A stretch of 5,339 nt of DNA from Spirochaetales bacterium (lineage in GTDB: Bacteria; Spirochaetota; Spirochaetia; DSM-27196; SLST01): positions 1-5,339 of the forward strand of contig SLST01000491.1 of the NCBI GenBank assembly GCA_007130265.1. The letters are read 5' to 3'. Below, piece after piece: positions 1 through 5,339 of this stretch (position 1 is its first letter; every line of letters begins with the position of its first letter). A model generated the notes under the pieces. It worked only from the letters and a program-made list of their open reading frames with translations, did no database searches and was not told the DNA's origin. The position numbers and the translations under genes were made by a program.

Positions 1-680
1 ATCCGTCGCTGCACCGCCCCGGTGAACGCCCCTTTCTCGTGCCCGAAGAGCTCACTCTCCAGGAGTTCGGAGGGGAGCGCAGCGCAGTTCACCTTGACGA
101 AGGCGTTACCGGTCCGGCCGCTGTTGTAGTGGATCGCGCCGGCGACAAGCTCCTTGCCGGTGCCCGTCTCGCCGGCGAGCAGGACGCTCGAGTCGGTCGT
201 GGCGACGCGCGCGACGAGATCAAGCACCTGTCTGATCTGGGGGCTATTGCCGACGAAGTTCTCCGGCCGGTAGATGAGGTTGCGCTCGCCGCGCAGGCTC
301 TGCGCTTCGTAGTGCAGCCGCTTGAAGTCCAGCGCCCGCCGTATGCGGTACTCGAGCTCGGCGAGATCGTAGGGCCGCTGCAGGTAGTCGAAGGCGGCGC
401 CGCTCACCGGCTCGTCGGGCTCCGTGCCCGCCTGCGCGTCCACCACGAGGATGAGCAGCGTCACCGACCCGGCTGAGCTCACGTCGCGCACCGTCTCGAT
501 CAGCTCGCTCTCGTTATGGTCCGCGTAGCCCACCACGATGTCGAACGACTGGCTGGAGAGCAGGGCCGATGCGCTCTCCGCGTCGTCGGCCACGTAGACC
601 AGGAACCCGGCCTTTTCGAGATGCCGCCGCGCCTCGCGCTGCGCTGTCCGATCGCTTTCAATGACGAGAAGCTTTGCCAG
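1..680 (-). CDS. Sigma-54-dependent response regulator (NtrC type), 3' end outside window, degenerate receiver
   Basis: This is a cytoplasmic transcription activator that would use ATP to open sigma-54 promoters. The visible 226 residues hold a receiver-like domain (about 1-118) and the start of the AAA+ domain. The AAA+ part has the lead-in ENFVGNSP (140-147), Walker A GETGTGKE (170-177) and the sigma-54 contact loop GAFTGA (217-222). Walker B and any DNA-binding helix-turn-helix lie beyond the left edge. The receiver keeps the fold signature (AFDYL at 96-100, then RPYD) but has lost its chemistry: the phosphoacceptor position is Tyr52, the acidic pair reads E8-S9-D10, the Thr position reads Val79-Val80 and the conserved Lys is Arg102. 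No ATG, GTG or TTG occurs in frame near the start. CTG at 678-680 has AAGGAG seven bases upstream and places the first beta strand (KLLVIES) correctly, so I chose it. Family assignment is firm; target genes and partner kinase are unknown. It lies downstream of a terminator, so it is probably transcribed separately. Confidence 0.93.
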   Translation of the reverse strand, partial: MAKLLVIESDRTAQREARRHLEKAGFLVYVADDAESASALLSSQSFDIVVGYADHNESELIETVRDVSSAGSVTLLILVVDAQAGTEPDEPVSGAAFDYLQRPYDLAELEYRIRRALDFKRLHYEAQSLRGERNLIYRPENFVGNSPQIRQVLDLVARVATTDSSVLLAGETGTGKELVAGAIHYNSGRTGNAFVKVNCAALPSELLESELFGHEKGAFTGAVQRR

Positions 681-687
681 CTGCCTG

Positions 688-693
688 CTCCTT
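688..693 (-). promoter_or_regulatory. Ribosome binding site supporting a CTG start
   Basis: The minus strand reads AAGGAG here, with seven bases to the CTG at 678-680. The upstream frame has no conventional start codon, so this site decides the start of the sigma-54 activator. Confidence 0.6.
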
Positions 694-792
694 GAGGGAA
701 AAGGTCGCGCCGGTCGTGTTTCCAGCGCCTCCGCCTCAATAATAGCGCATTTGCAGGTATTCGGCAGCTGAGCAAGGCAAAAATGCCGGAAC

Positions 793-818
793 AAAAAAAA
801 GACCGCCCGGAGGCGGTC
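793..818 (-). terminator. Rho-independent terminator after the metallophosphoesterase gene
   Basis: On the minus strand a 7-bp perfect stem (GACCGCC / GGCGGTC) with the four-base loop TCCG is followed at once by eight T residues. It begins about 20 bases after the TGA of the phosphoesterase gene and ends about 110 bases before the sigma-54 activator start. It therefore separates the lipoprotein-VanZ-phosphoesterase unit from the activator. Confidence 0.92.
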
Positions 819-839
819 GGCTGGGGTGGAGGTGGGCGA

Positions 840-1694
840 TCACGCCGAGTCGGGCGGCTCGCATTCGAGGAGGATGACTTCCGGCGGGTTGCCGATGCGG
901 AAGGGGAAAGTGCTCGGGCCTAACCCGCGGCTCACGACCGCGGTGAAGCCGCCGCTGCGGTGGACGCCTTCCGCGTGCCGGGGGAGAAACCCCTGGTCCG
1001 GCGCCCAGAGCGCACCCACCCCGGGCAGTCGCACCTGCCCGCCGTGCGCGTGGCCGGAGAGCGAGAGCGCGAAGCAGCTCTTCGCATAGCGGGAGATGTA
1101 ATCCGGACGGTGCGCGAGAAGGATGCGGGGATAGGCAAAGGCCGACGCTCTGTCGGCGAGCTCGCGAAGCGCCGCGAGCCACCCCTCCTCGTCCTCGCAG
1201 TAGACCGCGCGCTCCTCCACCCCGGCGACGACCAGCGTGGTCCCCGCCGCCGTCAGCGCCAGCAGATCGTTCTGCAACAGGTGCACCGCCTCACCACGAA
1301 GCGCCGCGACTAGCTCGTCCCACTGCCGCGGGTCAAGGTCGTGGTTGCCGCGGCAGACCACCACCGGCGCGACCGCCGCGAGCGCGCGCACCTGCTCGAT
1401 CGCGTTCGAGGTCACGTCGCGCCGCCTGTTGAGGAGATCGCCGCTGATCGCGATGAGGTCCGGCAGGCAGCCGCGCACCATCTGCACGAGCCGGTCGCGC
1501 TCACCGCGCCCGAACCGCTTGCCGTGCAGGTCAGACAGGTGGACGATCCGAAGCCGCGCCCCAGGCACGCTGCGACCGGCAGGCCCCCCGAGCCCCGGAA
1601 GCTCGATCCGGTAGCGGGTGACGACGAGACGGTTGTTCGCAATGACGCCGGCCGCTACGAGCAGCGCCGCCGCGGCGATCCAGACCCAGATCAC
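840..1694 (-). CDS. Membrane-anchored calcineurin-like metallophosphoesterase (YaeI/YkuE type)
   Basis: This is a dinuclear-metal phosphoesterase of 284 residues, close to the usual length of YaeI-type enzymes. All metal-binding blocks are present in order: SDLHG (54-58, D55 and H57), GDLLN (85-89, D86), GNHD (116-119, N117 and H118), AHRPD (194-198, H195) and GHAHGGQ (214-220, H215 and H217). Residues 2-19 form a single hydrophobic N-terminal helix, so the catalytic domain is probably tethered to the inner membrane. Related proteins hydrolyse phosphodiesters or lipid-linked substrates, but the substrate here cannot be read from sequence. Translation starts at GTG (1692-1694). That codon overlaps the stop of the VanZ-like gene in a GTGA arrangement and I see no strong Shine-Dalgarno sequence, which points to translational coupling. 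A strong terminator follows. No key residue is missing. Confidence 0.93.
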   Translation of the reverse strand: MIWVWIAAAALLVAAGVIANNRLVVTRYRIELPGLGGPAGRSVPGARLRIVHLSDLHGKRFGRGERDRLVQMVRGCLPDLIAISGDLLNRRRDVTSNAIEQVRALAAVAPVVVCRGNHDLDPRQWDELVAALRGEAVHLLQNDLLALTAAGTTLVVAGVEERAVYCEDEEGWLAALRELADRASAFAYPRILLAHRPDYISRYAKSCFALSLSGHAHGGQVRLPGVGALWAPDQGFLPRHAEGVHRSGGFTAVVSRGLGPSTFPFRIGNPPEVILLECEPPDSA

Positions 1695-2194
1695 GAGGCG
1701 CTATCAGCGGGGAGTACCGCGTCGGCCCACACCTTCAGGTGCAGCACCCCGTAGGCGGCGCCTATGAGCCCGCCGGAGGCGTTCGTGAGGAAGTCCACGA
1801 GCGACGACATGCGGGTGACGATGAAGTGCTGCGTCACCTCGATGAAGAGGCTGATGAGCGCGCAGGCGACGACGGCGATCAGAAAGGCCAGGGTGCCGAG
1901 CGGCGCGAGGAGGTAGGCCCCCTTCGGGCGCAGGCCCATGAAGAGGATCCCCGCGGTGTAGACGGCAAGAAGCAGGAGCGTATACCTCCCCCGCGACTCG
2001 TCCGGCAGCAGGTGCCAGAAGTTCGACAGGATGAGGATCACGCTGATGGTGAGCCCCGTGAGCGGGACAAGCTCCGGCGGCACGAGGCCGAGGCCTGGGC
2101 CGCCGGAAAGGGCGCCGTAGGCGAGAAAGCCCACGAGCCCGGAAAGACCAAAGGCCAGCGGAAGAAAGCGAAAGAGGCGTCGGACTCCGTTCAT
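1691..2194 (-). CDS. VanZ-like integral membrane protein
   Basis: This is a small polytopic membrane protein of 167 residues. Hydrophobic segments lie at about 11-29, 45-62, 71-88, 97-118 and 138-153. Before the last one is the VanZ-family signature: E119, Q122, R128, S130-S131, D134, N138 and G141-G142 (EVTQHFIVTRMSSLVDFLTN). VanZ itself gives low-level teicoplanin resistance in enterococci. Most relatives are uncharacterised, so resistance should not be assumed. The gene follows the lipoprotein gene after 66 bases and overlaps the phosphoesterase gene by four, so it is probably the middle gene of an operon. The chosen ATG has no convincing Shine-Dalgarno sequence; the nearest purine run, GGAAG, is about 20 bases upstream. 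The exact start is therefore less sure than the family. Confidence 0.82.
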   Translation of the reverse strand: MNGVRRLFRFLPLAFGLSGLVGFLAYGALSGGPGLGLVPPELVPLTGLTISVILILSNFWHLLPDESRGRYTLLLLAVYTAGILFMGLRPKGAYLLAPLGTLAFLIAVVACALISLFIEVTQHFIVTRMSSLVDFLTNASGGLIGAAYGVLHLKVWADAVLPADSAS

Positions 2195-2244
2195 CCAGCG
2201 GAAAGATATCGCTTCCGCAGGCCGCAGGAAAGCCGACGCGCTCT

Positions 2245-2261
2245 GCCCCGCTTCGCGGGGC
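2245..2261 (-). other. GC-rich hairpin at the end of the lipoprotein gene
   Basis: A 7-bp perfect inverted repeat (GCCCCGC / GCGGGGC) with a three-base loop sits directly after the TAG of the 344-residue lipoprotein, sharing one base with it. No T-run follows on the minus strand, so it is not a standard intrinsic terminator. It could slow 3' decay or lower expression of the two downstream genes. Confidence 0.45.
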
Positions 2262-3295
2262 TACTCTTCGACGACGCGGAACGAGGCACCCGTCGAGCTC
2301 AGTACCGGCCCATGGACCACAAGGAGCGAAAGGCGATAGGCCATCCCTTCCTGAACCGAGGCTCCGCCGCCGCCGATGGTGATGGTGTTGCCCTCAAAGG
2401 CGGTCTGCCGCGTTCCGTTGAGGTACCACTCGTAGGGCTCGGTGGGCGACTCGTCCGGGCTCAGAGTCGCGGTGACGATCATCTCGTCGTCGGGGCCGAT
2501 CTCCACCTCGAAGCCGCTGAAACCGACTTCGTACGGGTTCTGCAGGTCCGCATCGACTTCGATGACAAGGTCGCCGGTCGTCAGGAGGTTCATCTCCGAC
2601 GCATCGAGCGTGTAGGTACCGGTCGTAAACCGTCCCTCCACGATGCGTACGGCGGCGACGTCGTTCCAGACGACCACGCCTCCATCGGTGAGTGCGATTC
2701 TCAACTCGTAGTAGCCGGCCTCGAACTCAGGCACCTCGCCCAGGTACTCGGCCGTGTGCGGATCGCCGCCGGTGTCGATGTCGAATCCCGTGAGATTGAT
2801 CACCGAACCTCCGTCGCGTCGGTCAAGGGTGGCGGTCACGCCTGGGTCGGACACAAGACCTGCCGGCCATTGGAGCTCAAGATTGAGCGAGCCTTCGCCG
2901 GGGAGCGGTCCTATGGTCATGCTGATCGTCGTGATCTGTCGGGGGACGACCTCGGCATTGGCGGTGCCGCGCGCGACGGCCTGACCGGAGCTGTTTCCCT
3001 CCACGGTGACCACCCAGGTACCGGCATCGATCGCCTCGAACGTCGTCGTTCCCACGCCCACAGAGACCGTCTCGCTGAAGGTCTCCGACCCCCGTTCGAT
3101 GGTGATGACGAACTCTTCGATCGGCGCGAGAATCGGCTGCTGGATGTTCCGCGACCCGCCCGCGGTGGACACGTTGACGCGAAGCCTCCCGGGTTCGGCG
3201 TCCGGGGCGTCGCCCGGGCCGACCCCAGGGCAGCCTGCCAGAACGAGCAGCGCCGCGATCGCGATCAGCGCGATCTTGATGATACGTTTTTTCAT
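2261..3295 (-). CDS. Putative surface lipoprotein, beta-rich, spirochaete-like
   Basis: This 344-residue precursor is a likely exported lipoprotein of unknown function. It has a lysine-rich start (MKKRIIK), a hydrophobic core and the lipobox LAGC with the lipidated cysteine at 22. The next 15 or so residues are Gly/Pro/Asp-rich, as in a linker. The rest looks entirely beta-rich. An Ig-like or carboxypeptidase-regulatory-like module fits about 37-128 (FEAIDAGTWVVTVEG at 89-103). A middle module covers about 137-235, and a carboxyl module with PYEWYLNG covers about 250-344. I associate this domain style with Spirochaeta and Treponema surface lipoproteins, from recall rather than a search. GGGAGG six bases before the ATG supports the start. 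It appears to be the first intact gene of a lipoprotein-VanZ-phosphoesterase operon. The stop codon of the glycosyltransferase relic lies two bases upstream of its ATG, so transcription once or still entering from that side is possible. Confidence 0.85.
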   Translation of the reverse strand: MKKRIIKIALIAIAALLVLAGCPGVGPGDAPDAEPGRLRVNVSTAGGSRNIQQPILAPIEEFVITIERGSETFSETVSVGVGTTTFEAIDAGTWVVTVEGNSSGQAVARGTANAEVVPRQITTISMTIGPLPGEGSLNLELQWPAGLVSDPGVTATLDRRDGGSVINLTGFDIDTGGDPHTAEYLGEVPEFEAGYYELRIALTDGGVVVWNDVAAVRIVEGRFTTGTYTLDASEMNLLTTGDLVIEVDADLQNPYEVGFSGFEVEIGPDDEMIVTATLSPDESPTEPYEWYLNGTRQTAFEGNTITIGGGGASVQEGMAYRLSLLVVHGPVLSSTGASFRVVEE

Positions 3296-3297
3296 AC

Positions 3298-3524
3298 TTA
3301 ACCTCCCGTGCGGCCGCTCCCGCGGTCGCCGTCAAGCTCGAATCTCCGCCTCCTGAAAACCAGGAAGCGGCCCATCACGAAATAGGGGGTCACGCCCGCC
3401 GCGGCGAGGCCTGCGAACTGTCTCACGACCGGGCCCTTGCTGTCCAAGGAAAGGTGTAGCGGCGCACATGTTGAAAGTAGCGCCGCTGCTGGCAAAAGGT
3501 CAATTCGAACGGATCGTACTGCCG
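3298..3524 (-). pseudogene. Relic of a DPM1-GtrA glycosyltransferase (internal deletions, frameshift)
   Basis: Three blocks here match the intact glycosyltransferase at 4206-5339, in the same orientation and order. Block A (3524-3459) translates to FELTFCQQRRYFQHVRR against SKLTFREQLRYLEHLRR of the intact protein. Block B (about 3464-3397) carries YTFPW and then GPVVRQFAGLAA, against FTFPWAHTGPVVRQFAGFAA. Block C (about 3375-3346) carries MGRFLVFRR, against the terminal SRFLVFRR. Between A and B about 60 residues spanning the first GtrA membrane helices are gone. Between B and C about 35 residues of the last helices are gone. Within block B, eight bases replace nine between the TFPW and GPVV codons, so the frame shifts by one and the reading frame from block A meets a TGA at 3423-3425. 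It cannot encode a working enzyme. It looks like a decayed duplicate rather than a separate short gene. Confidence 0.85.
3302..3307 (-). promoter_or_regulatory. Strong ribosome binding site of the 344-residue lipoprotein
   Basis: The minus strand reads GGGAGG with six bases to the ATG at 3293-3295. It lies inside the last codons of the glycosyltransferase relic frame, whose TAA is at 3298-3300. Confidence 0.8.
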
Positions 3525-3531
3525 CGTTCCG

Positions 3532-3849
3532 GGCGACGGCGATCTCGTCACATGCGACGGGCGCGGCAAGGGCCTCGGGCTCCTGACGCTAGCGATCGAG
3601 ACTCGGCCGCTTGATTCCAAAAACGAAACTCGAGAACCCTTTTCGAATTACGTATCTGAAGCCACACGCGTCTGCGACGTCGCACTCGCGTCCTTCGGGC
3701 GCGAACCGCAAGGAGACCCGCGAAGATACGAATCACAAATGCTTCTCATGGAGCCATTTGGAGATGCCACAGATATCTACCTGGATTTGCTGCCTGATGG
3801 CATGGTCCTTGTAAATGAAACGGAGGAATTGGGGCTGGGGGGAAAACCA
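3532..3849 (+). pseudogene. Headless open frame of unknown protein (probable 3' gene fragment)
   Basis: The plus-strand frame is open from 3481 with no stop through 3849 and on into the lipoprotein. Its first ATG is at 3739; before that only CTG codons occur. From about 3532 the translation looks like a genuine folded protein. It has GLGLLTLAIETRPL, a helix-like NYVSEATRVCDVALASFG, then QMLLMEPFGDATDIYLDLLP and DGMVLVNETEELG. I do not recognise the family. The left edge coincides with the end of the glycosyltransferase relic, so the gene appears to have lost its 5' part there. By hand count GC falls to about 43-45% in 3601-3660 and 3721-3780, against about 72% in a sampled stretch of the phosphoesterase gene, which hints at a foreign origin. 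Alternatively part of it is simply the leader and promoter region of the lipoprotein and the open frame is chance. Confidence 0.42.
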
Positions 3850-4476
3850 ATGAATACGACAATCTCAGGTTGCGACGGAGTACGGGTCGCGACGATCGCC
3901 GTCATCCTGGCGGCCGCGCTCGCCGGTTGCCGCATGCCGTTCGCGGACATTCCGGAACTCAAACCAAGGGGCGGCCGTGACGATGCGGTCGGCAGTCAAC
4001 CCGGGCGTGATAGCCCCCAACCCGCTCATCCACAGGAGGTAGAGGTCATGGCGATCTCCGGCCCCTCGTTCACCCTCGCCTGGGATTCCGACGGAGAGGC
4101 CAACTCGTACCGTGTCTATTGGCGCGAACGAGGAGGGATCGAGTGGCAGCTCCTGAACGATGAAGTCACGGTTCGGCGACTCACGGTCACCGAAGGGGAC
4201 CTGCCCTACGGCACGTACGAGTTCGCCGTGCGCTCGGTGTCAGGCGACGGCCTTGTGAGCGACCCGCACCATTCGTTTGACGAGAGCGCCGCGCCGGAGC
4301 CCTGGGTCCTGCGGTGGGTCGCAGGAGGACCTCCGTCGCGACGGACTGCCGTTCGCCTGAACACCAGGAACCGGCTCGCGATGAAGTTCAGCCCCATCCC
4401 CGCGACGATACCGCAACCTGCCGCGACAACGAGCGGCAGGCCCGCGCGCGATCGCATGACAACTGACACCACATAG
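3850..4476 (+). CDS. Fibronectin type III lipoprotein with aberrant antisense C-terminus
   Basis: This 208-residue precursor has a signal peptide with hydrophobic core (about 12-25) and lipobox LAGC (C27). A Gly/Pro/Asp-rich linker (about 38-65) follows, then one fibronectin-III-like domain (about 72-150). The domain shows LAWDSDGEANSYRVYW (76-91), W99 and PYGTYEFAVRSVS (119-131). A natural end is suggested near PWVLRW (151-156). Residues 157-208 are antisense to the conserved GtrA coding region, are rich in Pro, Arg and Thr, and do not look like native protein. This implies that the original stop codon was lost at about 4318. A G6 run (3837-3842) seven bases before the ATG can act as ribosome binding site. 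The frame continues upstream to an ATG at 3739, but that start would bury the signal peptide, so I prefer 3850. Function beyond being a surface or periplasmic lipoprotein is unknown. Confidence 0.72.
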   Translation: MNTTISGCDGVRVATIAVILAAALAGCRMPFADIPELKPRGGRDDAVGSQPGRDSPQPAHPQEVEVMAISGPSFTLAWDSDGEANSYRVYWRERGGIEWQLLNDEVTVRRLTVTEGDLPYGTYEFAVRSVSGDGLVSDPHHSFDESAAPEPWVLRWVAGGPPSRRTAVRLNTRNRLAMKFSPIPATIPQPAATTSGRPARDRMTTDTT

Positions 4477-5339
4477 TTCACGACCATCCCCACTGAACTC
4501 GCCGCAGCGAACCCTGCAAACTGCCTCACCACCGGGCCGGTGTGCGCCCAAGGGAAGGTAAAGCGGCGGTTTAGGACGAAGTTGCTCGAGACCGACGCGA
4601 TGATCCCCCCTGCGATCGCGGTCCGGTCGGCGGCCCCGGTGCTCGCGAGGAGTGTGGCGACCGCCAGGTTCACCACGGCTCCGCTTGCGCCCACGACGCC
4701 GAACAGGAGCGCGGAGGCCAAATTGGGCCTGCAAAAAAAAGAGAGCCGACGCAGGTGCTCCAGGTAGCGAAGCTGCTCGCGAAAGGTCAGCTTACTGCTA
4801 CCGCACTGCCTCCGCGCGAAGGTGATAGGCACCTCCGCGATGCGCTTGCAGCCGCACTTCACCATGAGCTCGAGCCCTATCTTGTACCCCACCGGATCAA
4901 GCCTCTCGCGCGCCGCGAGCACCCGTTCACGGGCGAACGCAAAGAACCCTGACATCGGGTCGCGCGCGCTCGTCAACGGGCGGGCAAGGAGCGTCGCGAC
5001 CCGGCTGTTGAGCATCCTGAAGGCACCCCAACCCGGGTCAACGGCCCCACCGGGCGCGTAACGAGACCCGATCGCGCAGTCCGCCCCGCCCGCCACGGCT
5101 GCAACGAGCGCGGGGATCACGGCCGGCGGATGGCTGAGGTCTGCGTCCATGACGACGATCACCTCGCCCGTAGCACGGAAGATCCCGTCGAGCACGGCAT
5201 CGCTCAAGCCCCTTCCCCCGGTGCGCACGACGAGGTGGACCCAGGAGAACCCCGTCTCGCGAACCGCTTCCACCGTCCCGTCGCGGCTGTCGTCGTCCAT
5301 GATCCAGACCTCGAGGTCGAGCGCCCGCTCATCGCGGAC
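4206..5339 (-). CDS. DPM1-like polyprenyl-phosphate glycosyltransferase fused to GtrA membrane domain (5' partial)
   Basis: This is a family-2 glycosyltransferase that would move a sugar from a nucleotide donor to a polyprenyl phosphate at the inner membrane. Its C-terminal GtrA domain is of the kind thought to help flip such lipids. The frame is open to the right edge (VRDERALDLEVWI precedes the internal Met at 5300), so the true start is outside. Counting from that Met: DDDSRDGT (2-9), GRGLSDAV (29-36), the metal-binding DAD (52-54) in VMDADLSHPP, GSRY (78-81), DPMSGFF (114-120), GYKIGLEL (138-145), EVPITFARR (156-164) and SKLTF (169-173). The GtrA domain spans about 192-316, with paired signatures NFVLNRRFTF (240-249) and NFIASRFLVF (305-314). 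Conserved sequence ends soon after FRR (316). About 36 further residues (329-364) are antisense to the lipoprotein and look acquired. T8 on the coding strand (4733-4740) encodes the junction between the two domains. A broken second copy lies at 3298-3524. Confidence 0.92.
   Translation of the reverse strand, partial: VRDERALDLEVWIMDDDSRDGTVEAVRETGFSWVHLVVRTGGRGLSDAVLDGIFRATGEVIVVMDADLSHPPAVIPALVAAVAGGADCAIGSRYAPGGAVDPGWGAFRMLNSRVATLLARPLTSARDPMSGFFAFARERVLAARERLDPVGYKIGLELMVKCGCKRIAEVPITFARRQCGSSKLTFREQLRYLEHLRRLSFFCRPNLASALLFGVVGASGAVVNLAVATLLASTGAADRTAIAGGIIASVSSNFVLNRRFTFPWAHTGPVVRQFAGFAAASSVGMVVNYVVSVVMRSRAGLPLVVAAGCGIVAGMGLNFIASRFLVFRRTAVRRDGGPPATHRRTQGSGAALSSNEWCGSLTRPSPDTERTANSYVP

Noticed and set aside
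39..476. Plus-strand open frame of 145 codons
   Set aside because: It is antisense to the clearly recognisable receiver and AAA+ domains of the sigma-54 activator and has no family signature.
739..744. TATTAT on the minus strand as a -10 box for the sigma-54 activator
   Set aside because: There is no acceptable -35 element at the right spacing and no extended -10 motif, so the promoter cannot be placed.
1739..3301. Long plus-strand open frame of 520 codons
   Set aside because: It is antisense to the VanZ-like gene and the lipoprotein gene, both with recognised features. Its composition (very rich in Arg, Glu, His and Gly) is typical of a GC-driven shadow frame.
3548..3736. Minus-strand open frame of 62 codons
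   Set aside because: It is arginine-rich with no recognisable motif. The plus-strand frame over the same bases looks far more protein-like.
3787..3815. Possible promoter TTGCTG, 17 bases, TGTAAA before the lipoprotein
   Set aside because: Only three and four of six positions match the consensus, so it is not better than expected by chance in this AT-richer stretch.
3739..3849. Upstream ATG as the start of the fibronectin-III lipoprotein
   Set aside because: It would place 37 polar residues before the signal peptide and prevent export. The ATG at 3850 has a G-rich site at suitable distance and starts directly at the signal peptide.
4240..4734. Minus-strand open frame of 164 codons inside the glycosyltransferase
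   Set aside because: It is a shifted frame of the GtrA-encoding region, rich in Arg and Gly, without membrane segments. It would matter only if slippage at 4733-4740 is shown.

Overview
The window is GC-rich, densely coded bacterial DNA with no RNA gene, CRISPR array or recognisable transposase. Two secreted lipoproteins carry typical lipoboxes. Their style (a carboxyl part reading WYLNG, and a fibronectin-III lipoprotein with a PYGTYEFAVRSVS strand) recalls high-GC free-living spirochaetes such as Spirochaeta and its relatives. This assignment rests on family resemblance from memory and is only moderately secure.

Layout on the minus strand, read from high to low coordinates: a DPM1-like polyprenyl-phosphate glycosyltransferase fused to a GtrA membrane domain, running off the right edge (5339 to 4206); then, after an interval holding a plus-strand lipoprotein, a broken relic of a second copy of the same glycosyltransferase (about 3524 to 3298); then a probable operon of lipoprotein (3295-2261), VanZ-like membrane protein (2194-1691) and YaeI-type metallophosphoesterase (1694-840), the last two overlapping by four bases (GTGA), closed by a strong intrinsic terminator at 793-818. 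Beyond the terminator, a sigma-54 activator of the NtrC type starts at 680, probably on CTG, and runs off the left edge.

The only plus-strand coding lies at about 3532-4476: a headless open frame of protein-like composition and lower GC, then a fibronectin-III lipoprotein starting at 3850. The last 53 codons of the lipoprotein are antisense to the glycosyltransferase, and the last roughly 36 codons of the glycosyltransferase are antisense to the lipoprotein. This looks like a deletion that removed both stop codons and the terminator between two convergent genes.

The interval 3298-4330 is therefore a rearrangement scar in which pieces of at least three genes have been joined. The operon at 840-3295 is cell-envelope related (outer lipoprotein, membrane protein, membrane-anchored phosphoesterase), and the glycosyltransferase fits the same theme, but no pathway can be assigned. 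I did not find a complete new system. The most notable items are the sigma-54 activator whose receiver domain lacks its phosphorylation site and partner residues, and the mosaic interval between the two glycosyltransferase copies.
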